Source: Burkholderiales bacterium | GTDB lineage: Bacteria; Pseudomonadota; Gammaproteobacteria; Burkholderiales; Burkholderiaceae_C | Length of the DNA: 64,000 nucleotides | Assembly (NCBI GenBank): GCA_016213325.1 | Contig: JACRAY010000026.1 | Span: 186,001 to 250,000 of the forward strand | Reading direction: 5' to 3' | Shown: positions 54,017-64,000 of the stretch, one piece after another | How the letters are laid out: each line of letters starts with the position of its first letter | Position numbering within the stretch: the first letter of the stretch is position 1 | Made by a program: the position numbers and the translations under genes | Notes under the pieces: model-generated | What the model saw: the letters and a program-made list of their open reading frames with translations, nothing else | The model's database searches: none | Told to the model about the DNA's origin: nothing

Positions 54017-55629
54017 CGCGGAAAGTCGGGGTGACAAGACTCCCTCCCCCTCTGGGGGAGGGTTGGGGTGGGGGCTTCGGTCGTCGCACGTTTCTTTCCT
54101 TGGCTGCTGCTTCCTTGGCCGCGTGCCGTTCTCGCGAGGAGGTGCAGGGAGGATTCGCCGGCGCATCCGCCGACCGGGGGCATCTGCTGCGCGCAGCCCC
54201 CGCCCCAACCTTCCCCCAGAGGGGGAGGGAGCCTGTTCGCCGCACGCGTATCGTCATCGCCGGCGCCGGCATCGCCGGGCTCGCCGCTGCGCGCGCCTTG
54301 CGCCTGCGCGGCATCGACGACTTCGTCGTGCTCGACCTCGAGGACCAGCCCGGCGGCAACAGCCGCGCGACGGAAGTGGGTGGCATCGCCTGCCCGCTCG
54401 GTGCGCACTACCTGCCGGTGCCCGGAGACGCGGCGCATGACGTGCAGGACCTGCTGGAGGAGCTGGGCCTCAGGCGGCGCGTGGCCGGCCGCTGGACCTA
54501 CGACGAGCGGCACCTCGTCCACAGCCCGCAGGAGCGCCTGTACTTCGACGGCCACTGGCAGGACGGCCTGCTGCCGCTGGAGGGCGTGCGGGCGTCCACA
54601 CTGGCGCAGTACCGACGCTTTGCCCAGGCGGTGGAAGCGCTGCGCCAGACCGGTACCTTCACCATCCCGCGCGGCACGAATGTCCACGCGGCGCTGGACG
54701 CGCTGACCTTCTCGGCCTGGCTGGGCCAGCAAGGGCTGGACGATGCGCACCTGCGCTGGTTCCTCGACTACTGCTGCCGCGACGACTACGGCATGGGCAT
54801 CGCCACGGTGTCGGCCTGGGCGGGGCTGCACTACTTCGCCGCACGCCACGGCTTCCTGCCCGAGGCAGAAGGCAGCGACGGCGAGCGCGAAGGCACCCTC
54901 ACCTGGCCTGAAGGCAATGGCTGGCTGGCGCGCGCGCTGGCCGCGCCGCTCGAGCAGCGCTTTGTGCGCGGCCGCGCCGTGCTGCGCATCGAGGAGACAC
55001 GTGACGGCGTCGCGGTCGATGCGCTCGACGTGGCCACGCAGCAGGTCGAGCGCTGGCAGGCGTCGCACTGCATCGTGGCGCTGCCCGTGTTCGTTGCGGC
55101 ACGCGTGGTGGCCGAAGCCCCCGATTTCCTGAAGCAGCGCGCGCAGCGCATGCGCTACGCGCCCTGGGTCGTCGTCAACCTGCACCTGCGCGAGCCGCCG
55201 CGCGACAGCGGCCACGGCGCGCAGCTGGCCTGGGACAACGTGGTGTACGGCGGCGCGGGCCTGGGCTATGTGGTGGCCACCCACCAGCGGCTCGACCCGC
55301 GGCCCGGGCCGACGGTGCTGTCGTGGTACATCGCGCCGGGCGAGGCCGCGCGCATCGAGGTGCTCGCCAAGCCATGGCAGCACTGGCGCGATGCGGCGCT
55401 GAAAGAGCTTTCCGGGCCGCACCCCGACATCGTGCACAACCTGTCGCAGGTGCAGGTGGCGCGTTACGGCCATGCGATGGCTGTCCCGGTGCCCGGAGCG
55501 GGCAACGCACGGCCCCCGTCATCGCAACGCCTGTCCTTCGCGCACAGCGACTGGGCCGGCTATTCGGTCTTCGAGGAGGCGTTCACCATGGGCCATGCAG
55601 CCGGTCGTGCGCTTTCGCCTCGCGCTTGA
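54013..55629 (+). CDS. FAD-dependent amine oxidase-like oxidoreductase with Tat/lipoprotein signal
   Basis: 538 residues from a GTG overlapping the previous stop. Residues 24-38 (RRTFLSLAAASLAAC) combine a twin-arginine motif with a lipobox-like Cys38. FAD-binding RIVIAGAGIAGLAAARALRLRG at ~79-101, then an NAD(P)-binding-8/amino-oxidase fold with PGGNSRATEVGGIACPLGAHYLP and a C-terminal FAD contact AHSDWAGYSVFEEAF. Two copies of the R3 repeat flank the signal sequence in frame. It probably oxidises an amine or polyamine product at the periplasmic face (inference). The 3' end overlaps the convergent enoyl-CoA hydratase by 47 bases. Confidence 0.82.
   Translation: MTRKVGVTRLPPPLGEGWGGGFGRRTFLSLAAASLAACRSREEVQGGFAGASADRGHLLRAAPAPTFPQRGREPVRRTRIVIAGAGIAGLAAARALRLRGIDDFVVLDLEDQPGGNSRATEVGGIACPLGAHYLPVPGDAAHDVQDLLEELGLRRRVAGRWTYDERHLVHSPQERLYFDGHWQDGLLPLEGVRASTLAQYRRFAQAVEALRQTGTFTIPRGTNVHAALDALTFSAWLGQQGLDDAHLRWFLDYCCRDDYGMGIATVSAWAGLHYFAARHGFLPEAEGSDGEREGTLTWPEGNGWLARALAAPLEQRFVRGRAVLRIEETRDGVAVDALDVATQQVERWQASHCIVALPVFVAARVVAEAPDFLKQRAQRMRYAPWVVVNLHLREPPRDSGHGAQLAWDNVVYGGAGLGYVVATHQRLDPRPGPTVLSWYIAPGEAARIEVLAKPWQHWRDAALKELSGPHPDIVHNLSQVQVARYGHAMAVPVPGAGNARPPSSQRLSFAHSDWAGYSVFEEAFTMGHAAGRALSPRA
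54041..54230. repeat. Inverted R3 repeats flanking the signal-peptide coding region
   Basis: The left arm 54041-54075 and right arm 54196-54230 are 35 bases each and match at 33 of 35 positions in inverted orientation; the core is CCTCCCCCTCTGGGGGAGG. The 120 bases between them encode the twin-arginine lipoprotein signal. Both arms are translated (LPPPLGEGWGGG and APAPTFPQRGRE). MITE- or BIME-like geometry. Confidence 0.85.
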
Positions 55630-56275
55630 GGATGGCGTCGATGGAGCCGAAAGCCTCGTCGTGCAGCAGCGACTTGAGCTCGGCCAGCACCTTGGCATCG
55701 CTCATCGCCAGCTGCGTCGCGATGGCCAGCGCGTGCGAAGCGCACACCTCGTCATCGACCACCTTCCATACCAGTCCCCAGCGTTCGGCCTCCCCGGCGC
55801 CGAAGTCGCCGCCGAGCATCAGCACGCCCTTGGCACGCGCCAGCCCGATCTTGCGCGGCAGCAGCGCCAGCACGCCGCCGGTGCCGAACAGGCCGGCGCT
55901 GACTTCGGGCAGCTTGAACTGCGCGCTGCGGGCCGCCACCACGATGTCGCAATTGAGCAGCAGCTCCAGCCCCGCGCCCACCGCCCAGCCGTGCACCGAT
56001 GCCACCACCGGCTTGGGCGAGTCCATCAAGGCGCGCGCCAGCCGCTGCAGCGTGTCGACGAAGGCGTGCGAGGGCGCTTCGTCGCGGTCCTTGCCGGCGC
56101 AGAACGCGCGGCCGTCGCCCGACAGCAGCACCACGCGCACCGCTTCATCGCGGCTGGCGCCTTCCACTGCCGCCAGCAGCTCGTGCGCCAGTGCGTGATT
56201 CATGGCGTTCAGCCGGTCGGGCCGGTGCAGCCTGAGCTGCAGCACGCCTTGGTCGGGACCGCTGCGCACCAGCAT
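55583..56275 (-). CDS. Enoyl-CoA hydratase/isomerase family protein
   Basis: Crotonase fold, 230 residues, slightly short for the family. VLQLRLHRPDRLNAMNHAL at the start, oxyanion segments GDGRAFCAGKD and HGWAVGAGLELLLNCDI, and LPEVSAGLFGTGG. Catalytic Glu at the usual 144-equivalent is present in LPEVSAG; the second Glu is not evident, so hydratase versus isomerase is open. It starts 4 bases after pepP. Confidence 0.86.
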   Translation of the reverse strand: MLVRSGPDQGVLQLRLHRPDRLNAMNHALAHELLAAVEGASRDEAVRVVLLSGDGRAFCAGKDRDEAPSHAFVDTLQRLARALMDSPKPVVASVHGWAVGAGLELLLNCDIVVAARSAQFKLPEVSAGLFGTGGVLALLPRKIGLARAKGVLMLGGDFGAGEAERWGLVWKVVDDEVCASHALAIATQLAMSDAKVLAELKSLLHDEAFGSIDAILKREAKAHDRLHGPW

Positions 56276-56279
56276 GGCA

Positions 56280-57677
56280 CTACCCGCGCATCAGCGCCTC
56301 GATCTCGTCGGCCTTGACCGGCACGCCGCGCGTGACGAGCTCGCAGCCGTCGGGCGTGACGATGGCGTCGTCTTCGATGCGGATGCCGATGTGGTGGAAG
56401 CGCTCCGGAACGCCCTCGGCGGGCCGCACATAGATGCCCGGCTCGATGGTGAGCGCCATGCCCGGGCGCAGGATGCGGCTCGGGCGGTCCTTGATGACCT
56501 CGCCCGACAGCGGGTCCTTGCGCTCGCTCACGGTACCCACTTCGCCGGGCTCCACGTAGCTGCCCGCGTCGTGCACGTCCAGCCCGATCCAGTGGCCGGT
56601 GCGGTGCATGTAGAACTGGAAGTAGCTGCGCTTCTCGATCACGTCGTCCAGCGTCCCCACCTTGTTGCGGTCGAGCAGGCCCACGTCGAGCATGCCCTGC
56701 GCCAGCACCTTCACCGCCGCCTCGTGCGGGTCGGTGAAGCGCGCGCCCGGCTTGGTCGCCGCAACGGCGGCCTCCTGCGAGGCCAGCACGATGTCGTACA
56801 GCGCGCGCTGCGCAGCGCTGAACTTGCCGTCGGCCGGGAAGGTGCGCGTGATGTCGCTGGCATAGCCGTCGAGTTCGCAGCCGGCGTCGATCAGCACCAG
56901 CTCGCCGGGGCGCACCGGCGCGGCATCGGCGCGGTAGTGCAGCACGCAGGCATTGGCGCCGGCCGCGACGATGGAGGTGTACGCCGGGTACTGCGAGCCG
57001 CCCAGGCGGAACTCGTGCAGCAGCTCGGCGTCCAGGTGGTACTCGCGCATGTCCTTGCCCTCGCGCAGCATCCGGTAGGACGCCTTCATCGCGCGAGCGT
57101 GGGCGCGTGCACTGATCGCGCCGGCGCGCCGCATGATGTCCTGTTCGTGCGGGTCCTTCACGAGGCGCATCTCGTCGAGCACCGAGCACAGGTCGCGCTG
57201 CGTCTCCGGGCACAGGGCGCCGTAGCGAACGCGCGCCCGCACCTTCTCCAGCCAGCCGGCCACGCGCTGTTCCAGGCCCGAATGAGTGGCAAACGGGAAC
57301 CACGCGGCGTCGCGGTTTTCCAGCAGCCTGGGCATCTGCGCGTCGAGTTCGCCCACCGGCAGGGCCGACTGCACGCCCAGCGCGCCCGGCGCCGCCTCGG
57401 GGCCGAGGCGCAAGCCGTCCCAGATCTCGCGTTCGGTGTCCTTGGGCTGGCAGAACAGCGTGCTGGCACCGTCGCCGGTGACCACCAGCCACGCGTTCGG
57501 CTCGCTGAAGCCGGTGAGGTAGTAGAAGTAGCTGTCGTGGCGGTACAGGAAGTCGGAGTCGCGGTTGCGTGCCCGTTCGGGCGCCGTGGGGACGATGGCG
57601 ATGCCCTTGGCGCCGAGCTGCGCCGCCATGCGGGCGCGCCGCTGGGCGAACAGCGAGGTGGGGACGTTGGTGTTCAT
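56280..57677 (-). CDS. pepP: Xaa-Pro aminopeptidase
   Basis: Removes N-terminal residues before proline. 465 residues from the ATG at 57677. N-terminal AMP_N domain (RARMAAQL...[23 protein letters not shown]), catalytic M24 pita-bread domain from ~180 with metal ligands in [20 protein letters not shown] (two Asp), [12 protein letters not shown] (His), LTIEPGIYV (Glu) and [10 protein letters not shown] (Glu). Cytosolic. Located between murU and the enoyl-CoA hydratase gene in a leftward cluster. Confidence 0.95.
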   Translation of the reverse strand: MNTNVPTSLFAQRRARMAAQLGAKGIAIVPTAPERARNRDSDFLYRHDSYFYYLTGFSEPNAWLVVTGDGASTLFCQPKDTEREIWDGLRLGPEAAPGALGVQSALPVGELDAQMPRLLENRDAAWFPFATHSGLEQRVAGWLEKVRARVRYGALCPETQRDLCSVLDEMRLVKDPHEQDIMRRAGAISARAHARAMKASYRMLREGKDMREYHLDAELLHEFRLGGSQYPAYTSIVAAGANACVLHYRADAAPVRPGELVLIDAGCELDGYASDITRTFPADGKFSAAQRALYDIVLASQEAAVAATKPGARFTDPHEAAVKVLAQGMLDVGLLDRNKVGTLDDVIEKRSYFQFYMHRTGHWIGLDVHDAGSYVEPGEVGTVSERKDPLSGEVIKDRPSRILRPGMALTIEPGIYVRPAEGVPERFHHIGIRIEDDAIVTPDGCELVTRGVPVKADEIEALMRG

Positions 57678-57699
57678 GGGTGAATTGTCGGCCGTTTTC

Positions 57700-57746
57700 G
57701 TCATTCCCGCGAAGCCGGGCTTTGTAGGCTGGGGTGCAACCCCAGC
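57700..57746. repeat. R1-like half element and single R2 unit
   Basis: GTCATTCCCGCGAAG (57700-57714) resembles the element inside mnmE. It is followed directly by GTAGGCTGGGGTGCAACCCC and AGC (57724-57746), an R2 unit. They fill the murU-pepP gap, and the end of the murU coding frame begins only 5 bases further on. Confidence 0.7.
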
Positions 57747-57750
57747 GGTC

Positions 57751-58470
57751 TCAGCCCCCGTTCAACTGCGCCAGCCGCTCCGGCGTCCCCACGTCCGCCC
57801 ACGGCCCGCTATAAAACTCAGCCGTCACCTCCCCACGGTCCATCGCCGCACGCAGCAGCGGCGCCAGCGGGATCTTCAACCCCTGCGGGTTGCCCTCGGG
57901 CACGCCCGCGAAGAATGCCTTGCGGTACAGGCCGATCGTCGAGTAGGTGAACTGCTCGCCCGCGTGGCTGAGCGCGCGCCCGCCGGCATCGATCCCGAAG
58001 TCCCCCTTGGGATGCTGCGCCGGGTTCTCCACCAGCCAGAGGTGCGCCAGCGCGCCGCCCGCCGCAAACTCGCGCAGCCGCGGCAGGCTGAAGGCGAACT
58101 GCGGCACATGCACGTCGCCGCCGACCAGCCAGAACGCATCGGCCAGCAGCGGCAGCGCACGCGCCACGCCACCCGCGGTCTCGTACGGGCCGCCCGCGTT
58201 CATGCTCTCGTGCGAGTAGTGGATGGTGAGCATTGGGTCGTGCGGCGTGCCCCAGGCCGGGTGCATGCCGAAGCGCGACTCGATCATGTCGCCCAGCCAG
58301 CCGGTGTTGACCACCAGCTCGCGCAAGCCGGCGCGCCCCAGTGCTTCCAGGTGGTACTGGATCAGCGGCTTGCCGCGCACTTCCAGCAGCGGCTTGGGGC
58401 ACAGGTCGGTCAGCGGCCGCATGCGCTCGCCGCGCCCTGCTGCCAGGATCATCGCCTGCGCGCGCGTCAC
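57751..58470 (-). CDS. murU: N-acetylmuramate alpha-1-phosphate uridylyltransferase (MurU)-type nucleotidyltransferase
   Basis: 239 residues from a GTG overlapping the speD stop (GTGA). Nucleotidyltransferase signature [32 protein letters not shown] for the metal site, and [14 protein letters not shown]. This closely follows MurU, which makes UDP-MurNAc from MurNAc 1-phosphate. Its partner kinase AmgK is in this window at 33950. A general glucose-1-phosphate-type transferase is the alternative. Confidence 0.82.
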   Translation of the reverse strand: MTRAQAMILAAGRGERMRPLTDLCPKPLLEVRGKPLIQYHLEALGRAGLRELVVNTGWLGDMIESRFGMHPAWGTPHDPMLTIHYSHESMNAGGPYETAGGVARALPLLADAFWLVGGDVHVPQFAFSLPRLREFAAGGALAHLWLVENPAQHPKGDFGIDAGGRALSHAGEQFTYSTIGLYRKAFFAGVPEGNPQGLKIPLAPLLRAAMDRGEVTAEFYSGPWADVGTPERLAQLNGG

Positions 58471-58832
58471 GACTCGTCCCCGCGGTCCAGCGAGCGTTGC
58501 TCGGTCCATTCGGGCTGGAAGCGTTCGACCAGCGCTTCCATCAACTGGCGCGCCTTGGCCGACTGGTCGCCGCTGAAATGGCACACGTACACGTCGCAAG
58601 TGACGGCGCGTTGTTCGGGCCAGGTATGCAGGCACACGTGCGACTCGGCCAGCAGCACGGTGGCCGTCACGCCGCCCGCACCGGGGAAGGTGTGGAACAA
58701 CTGGTTCACGGCCTGCAGGCCCGCGCCCTGCACCGCATCGACGCACCACGCGCCCAGTTTGGCGGCGTCGGTGAGCCACGCCGCGTCGCAGCGGCAGCCG
58801 TACAGGTCGGCTGTGAGGTGCAGGCCTTTCAT
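58467..58832 (-). CDS. speD: S-adenosylmethionine decarboxylase proenzyme (bacterial class 1B)
   Basis: Makes decarboxylated SAM, the aminopropyl donor for spermidine synthesis. 121 residues from the ATG at 58832. The self-cleavage site is [14 protein letters not shown] with pyruvoyl-forming Ser64. His in SHV and Cys in [13 protein letters not shown] are the conserved catalytic companions. It overlaps murU. It is 4.5 kb from, and convergent with, the membrane spermidine-synthase-like gene. Confidence 0.93.
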   Translation of the reverse strand: MKGLHLTADLYGCRCDAAWLTDAAKLGAWCVDAVQGAGLQAVNQLFHTFPGAGGVTATVLLAESHVCLHTWPEQRAVTCDVYVCHFSGDQSAKARQLMEALVERFQPEWTEQRSLDRGDES

Positions 58833-58944
58833 GCCCGACACTCTAGTGCAGGCCAGCTCGGCACCGGCGCGAAAAGGCGCCACGGCCCGCGGAAGTAAAA
58901 TGCCGGGTTTCCCCCGATACCCTTTCCCCCCGGAGCTGCCCCCG

Positions 58945-61993
<3,049 letters not shown>

Positions 61994-62623
61994 TCACAGC
62001 GACGCCACGTAGGCCGTGAGGGCCCGGATGTCCTCATCGGCCAGCGCCCGCACCCGGGCCGCCATGCGCTCGTCGAGGCGCACGCCTTCCTTGTAGCGCC
62101 GGATGCTCGCGCCGAGGTAGTCGGCATGCTGCCCCGCCACGCGGGCCACCTGTTCGCTGCCGGTGCCGGTATCGCCGTGGCACTCCTTGCAGGCTCGCTC
62201 GTAGATGGCCTTGCCGCGCGCCGCCAGCGCCGCATCCTTTGCAGGCAGGCGCCGCGCCGGCTGGCTCGCGTAGTACACGGCTGCGCCGACCCGCTCGTCG
62301 GCCGACATCTCCTTGACGATGCCTTCCATGAACTTGTGCCGGCGGCGCCCGTCGCCGAGCTTGGCCAGCTGGTTGAGCACGAATGCCGCGTTCTGCGCCG
62401 CGAGGTTCGGCACGTCGGGCTGCACGCTCTGGCCGGCCGGGCCGTGGCAGCTGGCGCACACGCTGGCAGTCTTTTCGCCCAGCTTCAGGTAGCGTTCCAT
62501 CTGCTTGGGGTCGGCACGAGCCGCCACCAGCTTGTCGTTCAGGGCAGCGGCGGGCGCCGAGCCTTGCGCGAGGGCGGCGTGGGCCAGCATGCAACCCGCC
62601 AGCAGGGCGAGCGGCGCCTTCAT
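61994..62623 (-). CDS. Diheme c-type cytochrome (c4-like, paralogue 2)
   Basis: 209 residues. Signal peptide ~1-19 (LALLAGCMLAHAALAQ). Two heme sites: CASCH near residue 56 and CKECH near residue 147, giving two c-type cytochrome domains. YYASQPARRLPAKDAAL joins the halves. Periplasmic electron carrier, possibly to a terminal oxidase. It starts where the upstream paralogue stops (ATGA overlap), so the two are cotranscribed. Confidence 0.9.
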   Translation of the reverse strand: MKAPLALLAGCMLAHAALAQGSAPAAALNDKLVAARADPKQMERYLKLGEKTASVCASCHGPAGQSVQPDVPNLAAQNAAFVLNQLAKLGDGRRRHKFMEGIVKEMSADERVGAAVYYASQPARRLPAKDAALAARGKAIYERACKECHGDTGTGSEQVARVAGQHADYLGASIRRYKEGVRLDERMAARVRALADEDIRALTAYVASL

Positions 62624-63357
62624 TGCATGGACCGCATGTACTCGACCAGCACCGCGATGTCGTTGTTGGTCATGTCCTTCATCATCTTGTACTTGCGCTC
62701 GTTGCTGCCGCGCAGCGCCGACTGTTCGCGATAGCGCTCGAGGTTGGTCTTCAGGTACACCGGCTGCTGGCCCGCGATGCGCGCATTGCGCTCGGTGCCG
62801 TGCCCGGTTTCCTGGTGGCATTTCTTGCACAGCTTCTCGTAGAGCGCCTTGCCTTCGGCCGCGGCCTTTGTGTTGCTGGCCGGCACCGACTTGGGCTCCT
62901 GCGCCGTGTAGTAGATCGCCACGGCAATCTTCTCGTCCTGGTTCATCGCGCGCATCAGCCCTTCCATGAAGAAGTGCTTGCGGCGGCCGTCCGACAGCTT
63001 GGACAGCTGGTTCAGGACATAGATCGTGTTCTGGGCGGCGAGGTTGGGCACTTCGGGCAGCAGGCTCTGGCCGGCCGGGCCGTGGCAGTTGGCGCAGAAG
63101 CTGGTGGTCTTCTGCCCCAGCTTCATGTACTTGTCCATCAGCTGCGGGTCGGCACGCGCGGCTGTCAGCTTCTCCTGCATCCACTTGGGCAACATCGTGA
63201 TCGGGGGCGGCGGTGGCGCGCTGGCACCGCTGGCCGCCGGCGCCGCTGCGGGTGCGGGGGCTGCCGCGGGGGCGGGCTGCTGCGCCCAGAGCGCAGCGGA
63301 GGTCATCAGGCCGAAAGCCAGGCTGGCGGCGGTCCGCGCCAAGGAAAAATGTTCCAT
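62620..63357 (-). CDS. Diheme c-type cytochrome (c4-like, paralogue 1)
   Basis: 245 residues from the ATG at 63357. Signal peptide ~1-26 (ending LWAQ), an Ala/Pro-rich spacer (~27-52), then two heme domains with CANCH near residue 88 and CKKCH near residue 179. The arrangement CxxCHGPAGQS...PEVPNLAAQN is shared with the next gene, showing a tandem duplication. The spacer is unique to this copy and could tether the domain away from the membrane. Confidence 0.9.
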   Translation of the reverse strand: MEHFSLARTAASLAFGLMTSAALWAQQPAPAAAPAPAAAPAASGASAPPPPPITMLPKWMQEKLTAARADPQLMDKYMKLGQKTTSFCANCHGPAGQSLLPEVPNLAAQNTIYVLNQLSKLSDGRRKHFFMEGLMRAMNQDEKIAVAIYYTAQEPKSVPASNTKAAAEGKALYEKLCKKCHQETGHGTERNARIAGQQPVYLKTNLERYREQSALRGSNERKYKMMKDMTNNDIAVLVEYMRSMQ

Positions 63358-63452
63358 GCTCGCATCTTGCGAGCGACTGCCGAGTTTCGATTGACGTTCG
63401 TCAAACGCCGCGCGCATGCGGCGGCAGCGCCTGCGCCAAGGCAAGGAAAAGA

Positions 63453-63476
63453 GGCCCCCGCGTGAACGCGGGGGCC
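63453..63476 (-). terminator. Terminator of the partial gene at the right edge
   Basis: GGCCCCCGCG-TGAA-CGCGGGGGCC, a perfect 10-base stem, followed on the minus strand by CTCTTTTCC. A second imperfect hairpin (AGACCCCTTT/AAAGGGTCT, 63481-63502) lies between it and the gene's stop codon. It separates this gene from the cytochrome pair. Confidence 0.8.
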
Positions 63477-63515
63477 TGAAAGACCCCTTTCGGAAAGGGT
63501 CTGGAGAACCGGGGC

Positions 63516-64000
63516 TCAGGGTTTGGCCGGTGGCAAGGGCGGCATGGGCGTACGGGGGGACTGCCGGTAATCGGCCGGTACGCGGAACAGCGCCGGGTCG
63601 GGCTCGCCGCGCACGATGTTGTGCACGCGGTAGCTCTCCTCGCCGGCCAGCGGGTCGGACTCACGCGTCCTGAGCGTGATGCCCAGCTCGGGCGAGGTCC
63701 ACACCTCGCGCACCGCCACGATGGGCTTCTCGTTGCCGATGCGCCCTGCGGGGATGGTCCAGGTGGTGCGCTTGCCCTCGGCCTTCAGGCCTTCGATGGT
63801 TTCGGCGGGCAGCGCCGCCGTCACCCCCGGACCGCGCGGCGGCCGCATGCGGGAGTGCCAGGCCACACCCGGCGGCACCATGCCCGACGGCGGCAACGGC
63901 GGCAGGCCGGCCACTTCGACGCCGTCGACGACGATGCGCACCTGCTTGGGCCACGAGCCGATCTCCACGTCGACCGCGGGCGCGGTGGGGGTCGCGGGCG
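63516..64000 (-). CDS. Hypothetical protein, 5' end outside the window
   Basis: The frame is open from the right edge to a stop at 63516, giving at least 161 residues; the start is not in the window. Recognisable elements: IVVDGVEVAGLPPLPPSG, a region TTWTIPAGRIGNEKPIVAVREVWTSPEL with beta-strand character, then GEESYRVHNIVRGEPDPALFRVPADY and a Pro-rich end. It resembles uncharacterised Burkholderiales proteins that end in PALFxVPADY, probably an exported beta-rich protein, but no named family is certain. Confidence 0.6.
   Translation of the reverse strand, partial: PATPTAPAVDVEIGSWPKQVRIVVDGVEVAGLPPLPPSGMVPPGVAWHSRMRPPRGPGVTAALPAETIEGLKAEGKRTTWTIPAGRIGNEKPIVAVREVWTSPELGITLRTRESDPLAGEESYRVHNIVRGEPDPALFRVPADYRQSPRTPMPPLPPAKP

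Overview
This is a high-GC chromosomal segment of a betaproteobacterium, most likely Burkholderiales of the Comamonadaceae type (Ramlibacter/Variovorax-like). The evidence is the dnaN-dnaA | rpmH-rnpA-yidD-yidC-mnmE block, the style of metX-metW, kdsD-kdsC-lptC and lptD-surA-rsmA, and several families of short palindromic repeats. It is core chromosome with accessory inserts. I saw no phage, transposase, plasmid, CRISPR, rRNA or tRNA gene. No gene-free stretch exceeds about 250 bases.

Layout. 1-9130: replication start genes (dnaN partial, dnaA) read leftwards. The rpmH/rnpA/yidD/yidC ribosome, RNase P and membrane-insertion genes read rightwards to mnmE. Between yidC and mnmE sit three extra genes: two tandem alpha/beta-hydrolase-LuxR fusions and a DUF2917 gene, flanked on both sides by copies of one palindromic repeat. 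8987-12947: a cyanophycin-synthetase-like ATP-grasp protein and two stand-alone cyclic-nucleotide-binding proteins around an unknown gene. 12976-18558: apt, a Kef-type antiporter, the Kdo/LPS export genes kdsD-kdsC-lptC, and an SDR. 18605-23134: two RRM glycine-rich RNA-binding paralogues with matching SD-masking leader hairpins, amtB with a sigma-54-type promoter followed by an ECF sigma factor and zinc anti-sigma protein, a GDT1-family transporter and an unknown acidic protein.

23135-33153: a SAM-II riboswitch with terminator before metX-metW; a chromate operon (rhodanese-ChrB, chrA); a Hyi-type isomerase; DUF421, YigZ and DUF72 proteins; a glycosyltransferase; an M20 peptidase; a lipase-like hydrolase. 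33157-39544: rsmE, amgK, and the outer-membrane assembly operon lptD-surA-rsmA. 39684-48337: a secreted RNase Sa-type ribonuclease with a barstar-type inhibitor, then maeB and the 1600-residue NAD-glutamate dehydrogenase. 48349-58832: rtcB, then an operon of SPFH, DUF4178, DUF350, membrane spermidine-synthase-like and FAD amine-oxidase-like genes. It converges on speD-murU-pepP-enoyl-CoA hydratase. 58945-64000: tkt, gap, two diheme cytochromes and a partial unknown gene.

The most interesting features: (1) a fully readable SAM-II/antiterminator/terminator switch; (2) paired RRM leaders with hairpins of the same geometry; (3) the SPFH-DUF4178-DUF350-SpeE-like-amine oxidase operon with SpeD nearby; (4) short repeats that have entered coding sequence in frame (mnmE, rsmE twice, the amine oxidase N-terminus) or supply gene ends (rsmA, DUF2917); (5) twin hydrolase-LuxR regulators with almost identical DNA-binding domains; (6) a CphA-like enzyme whose Mur-ligase half looks eroded.
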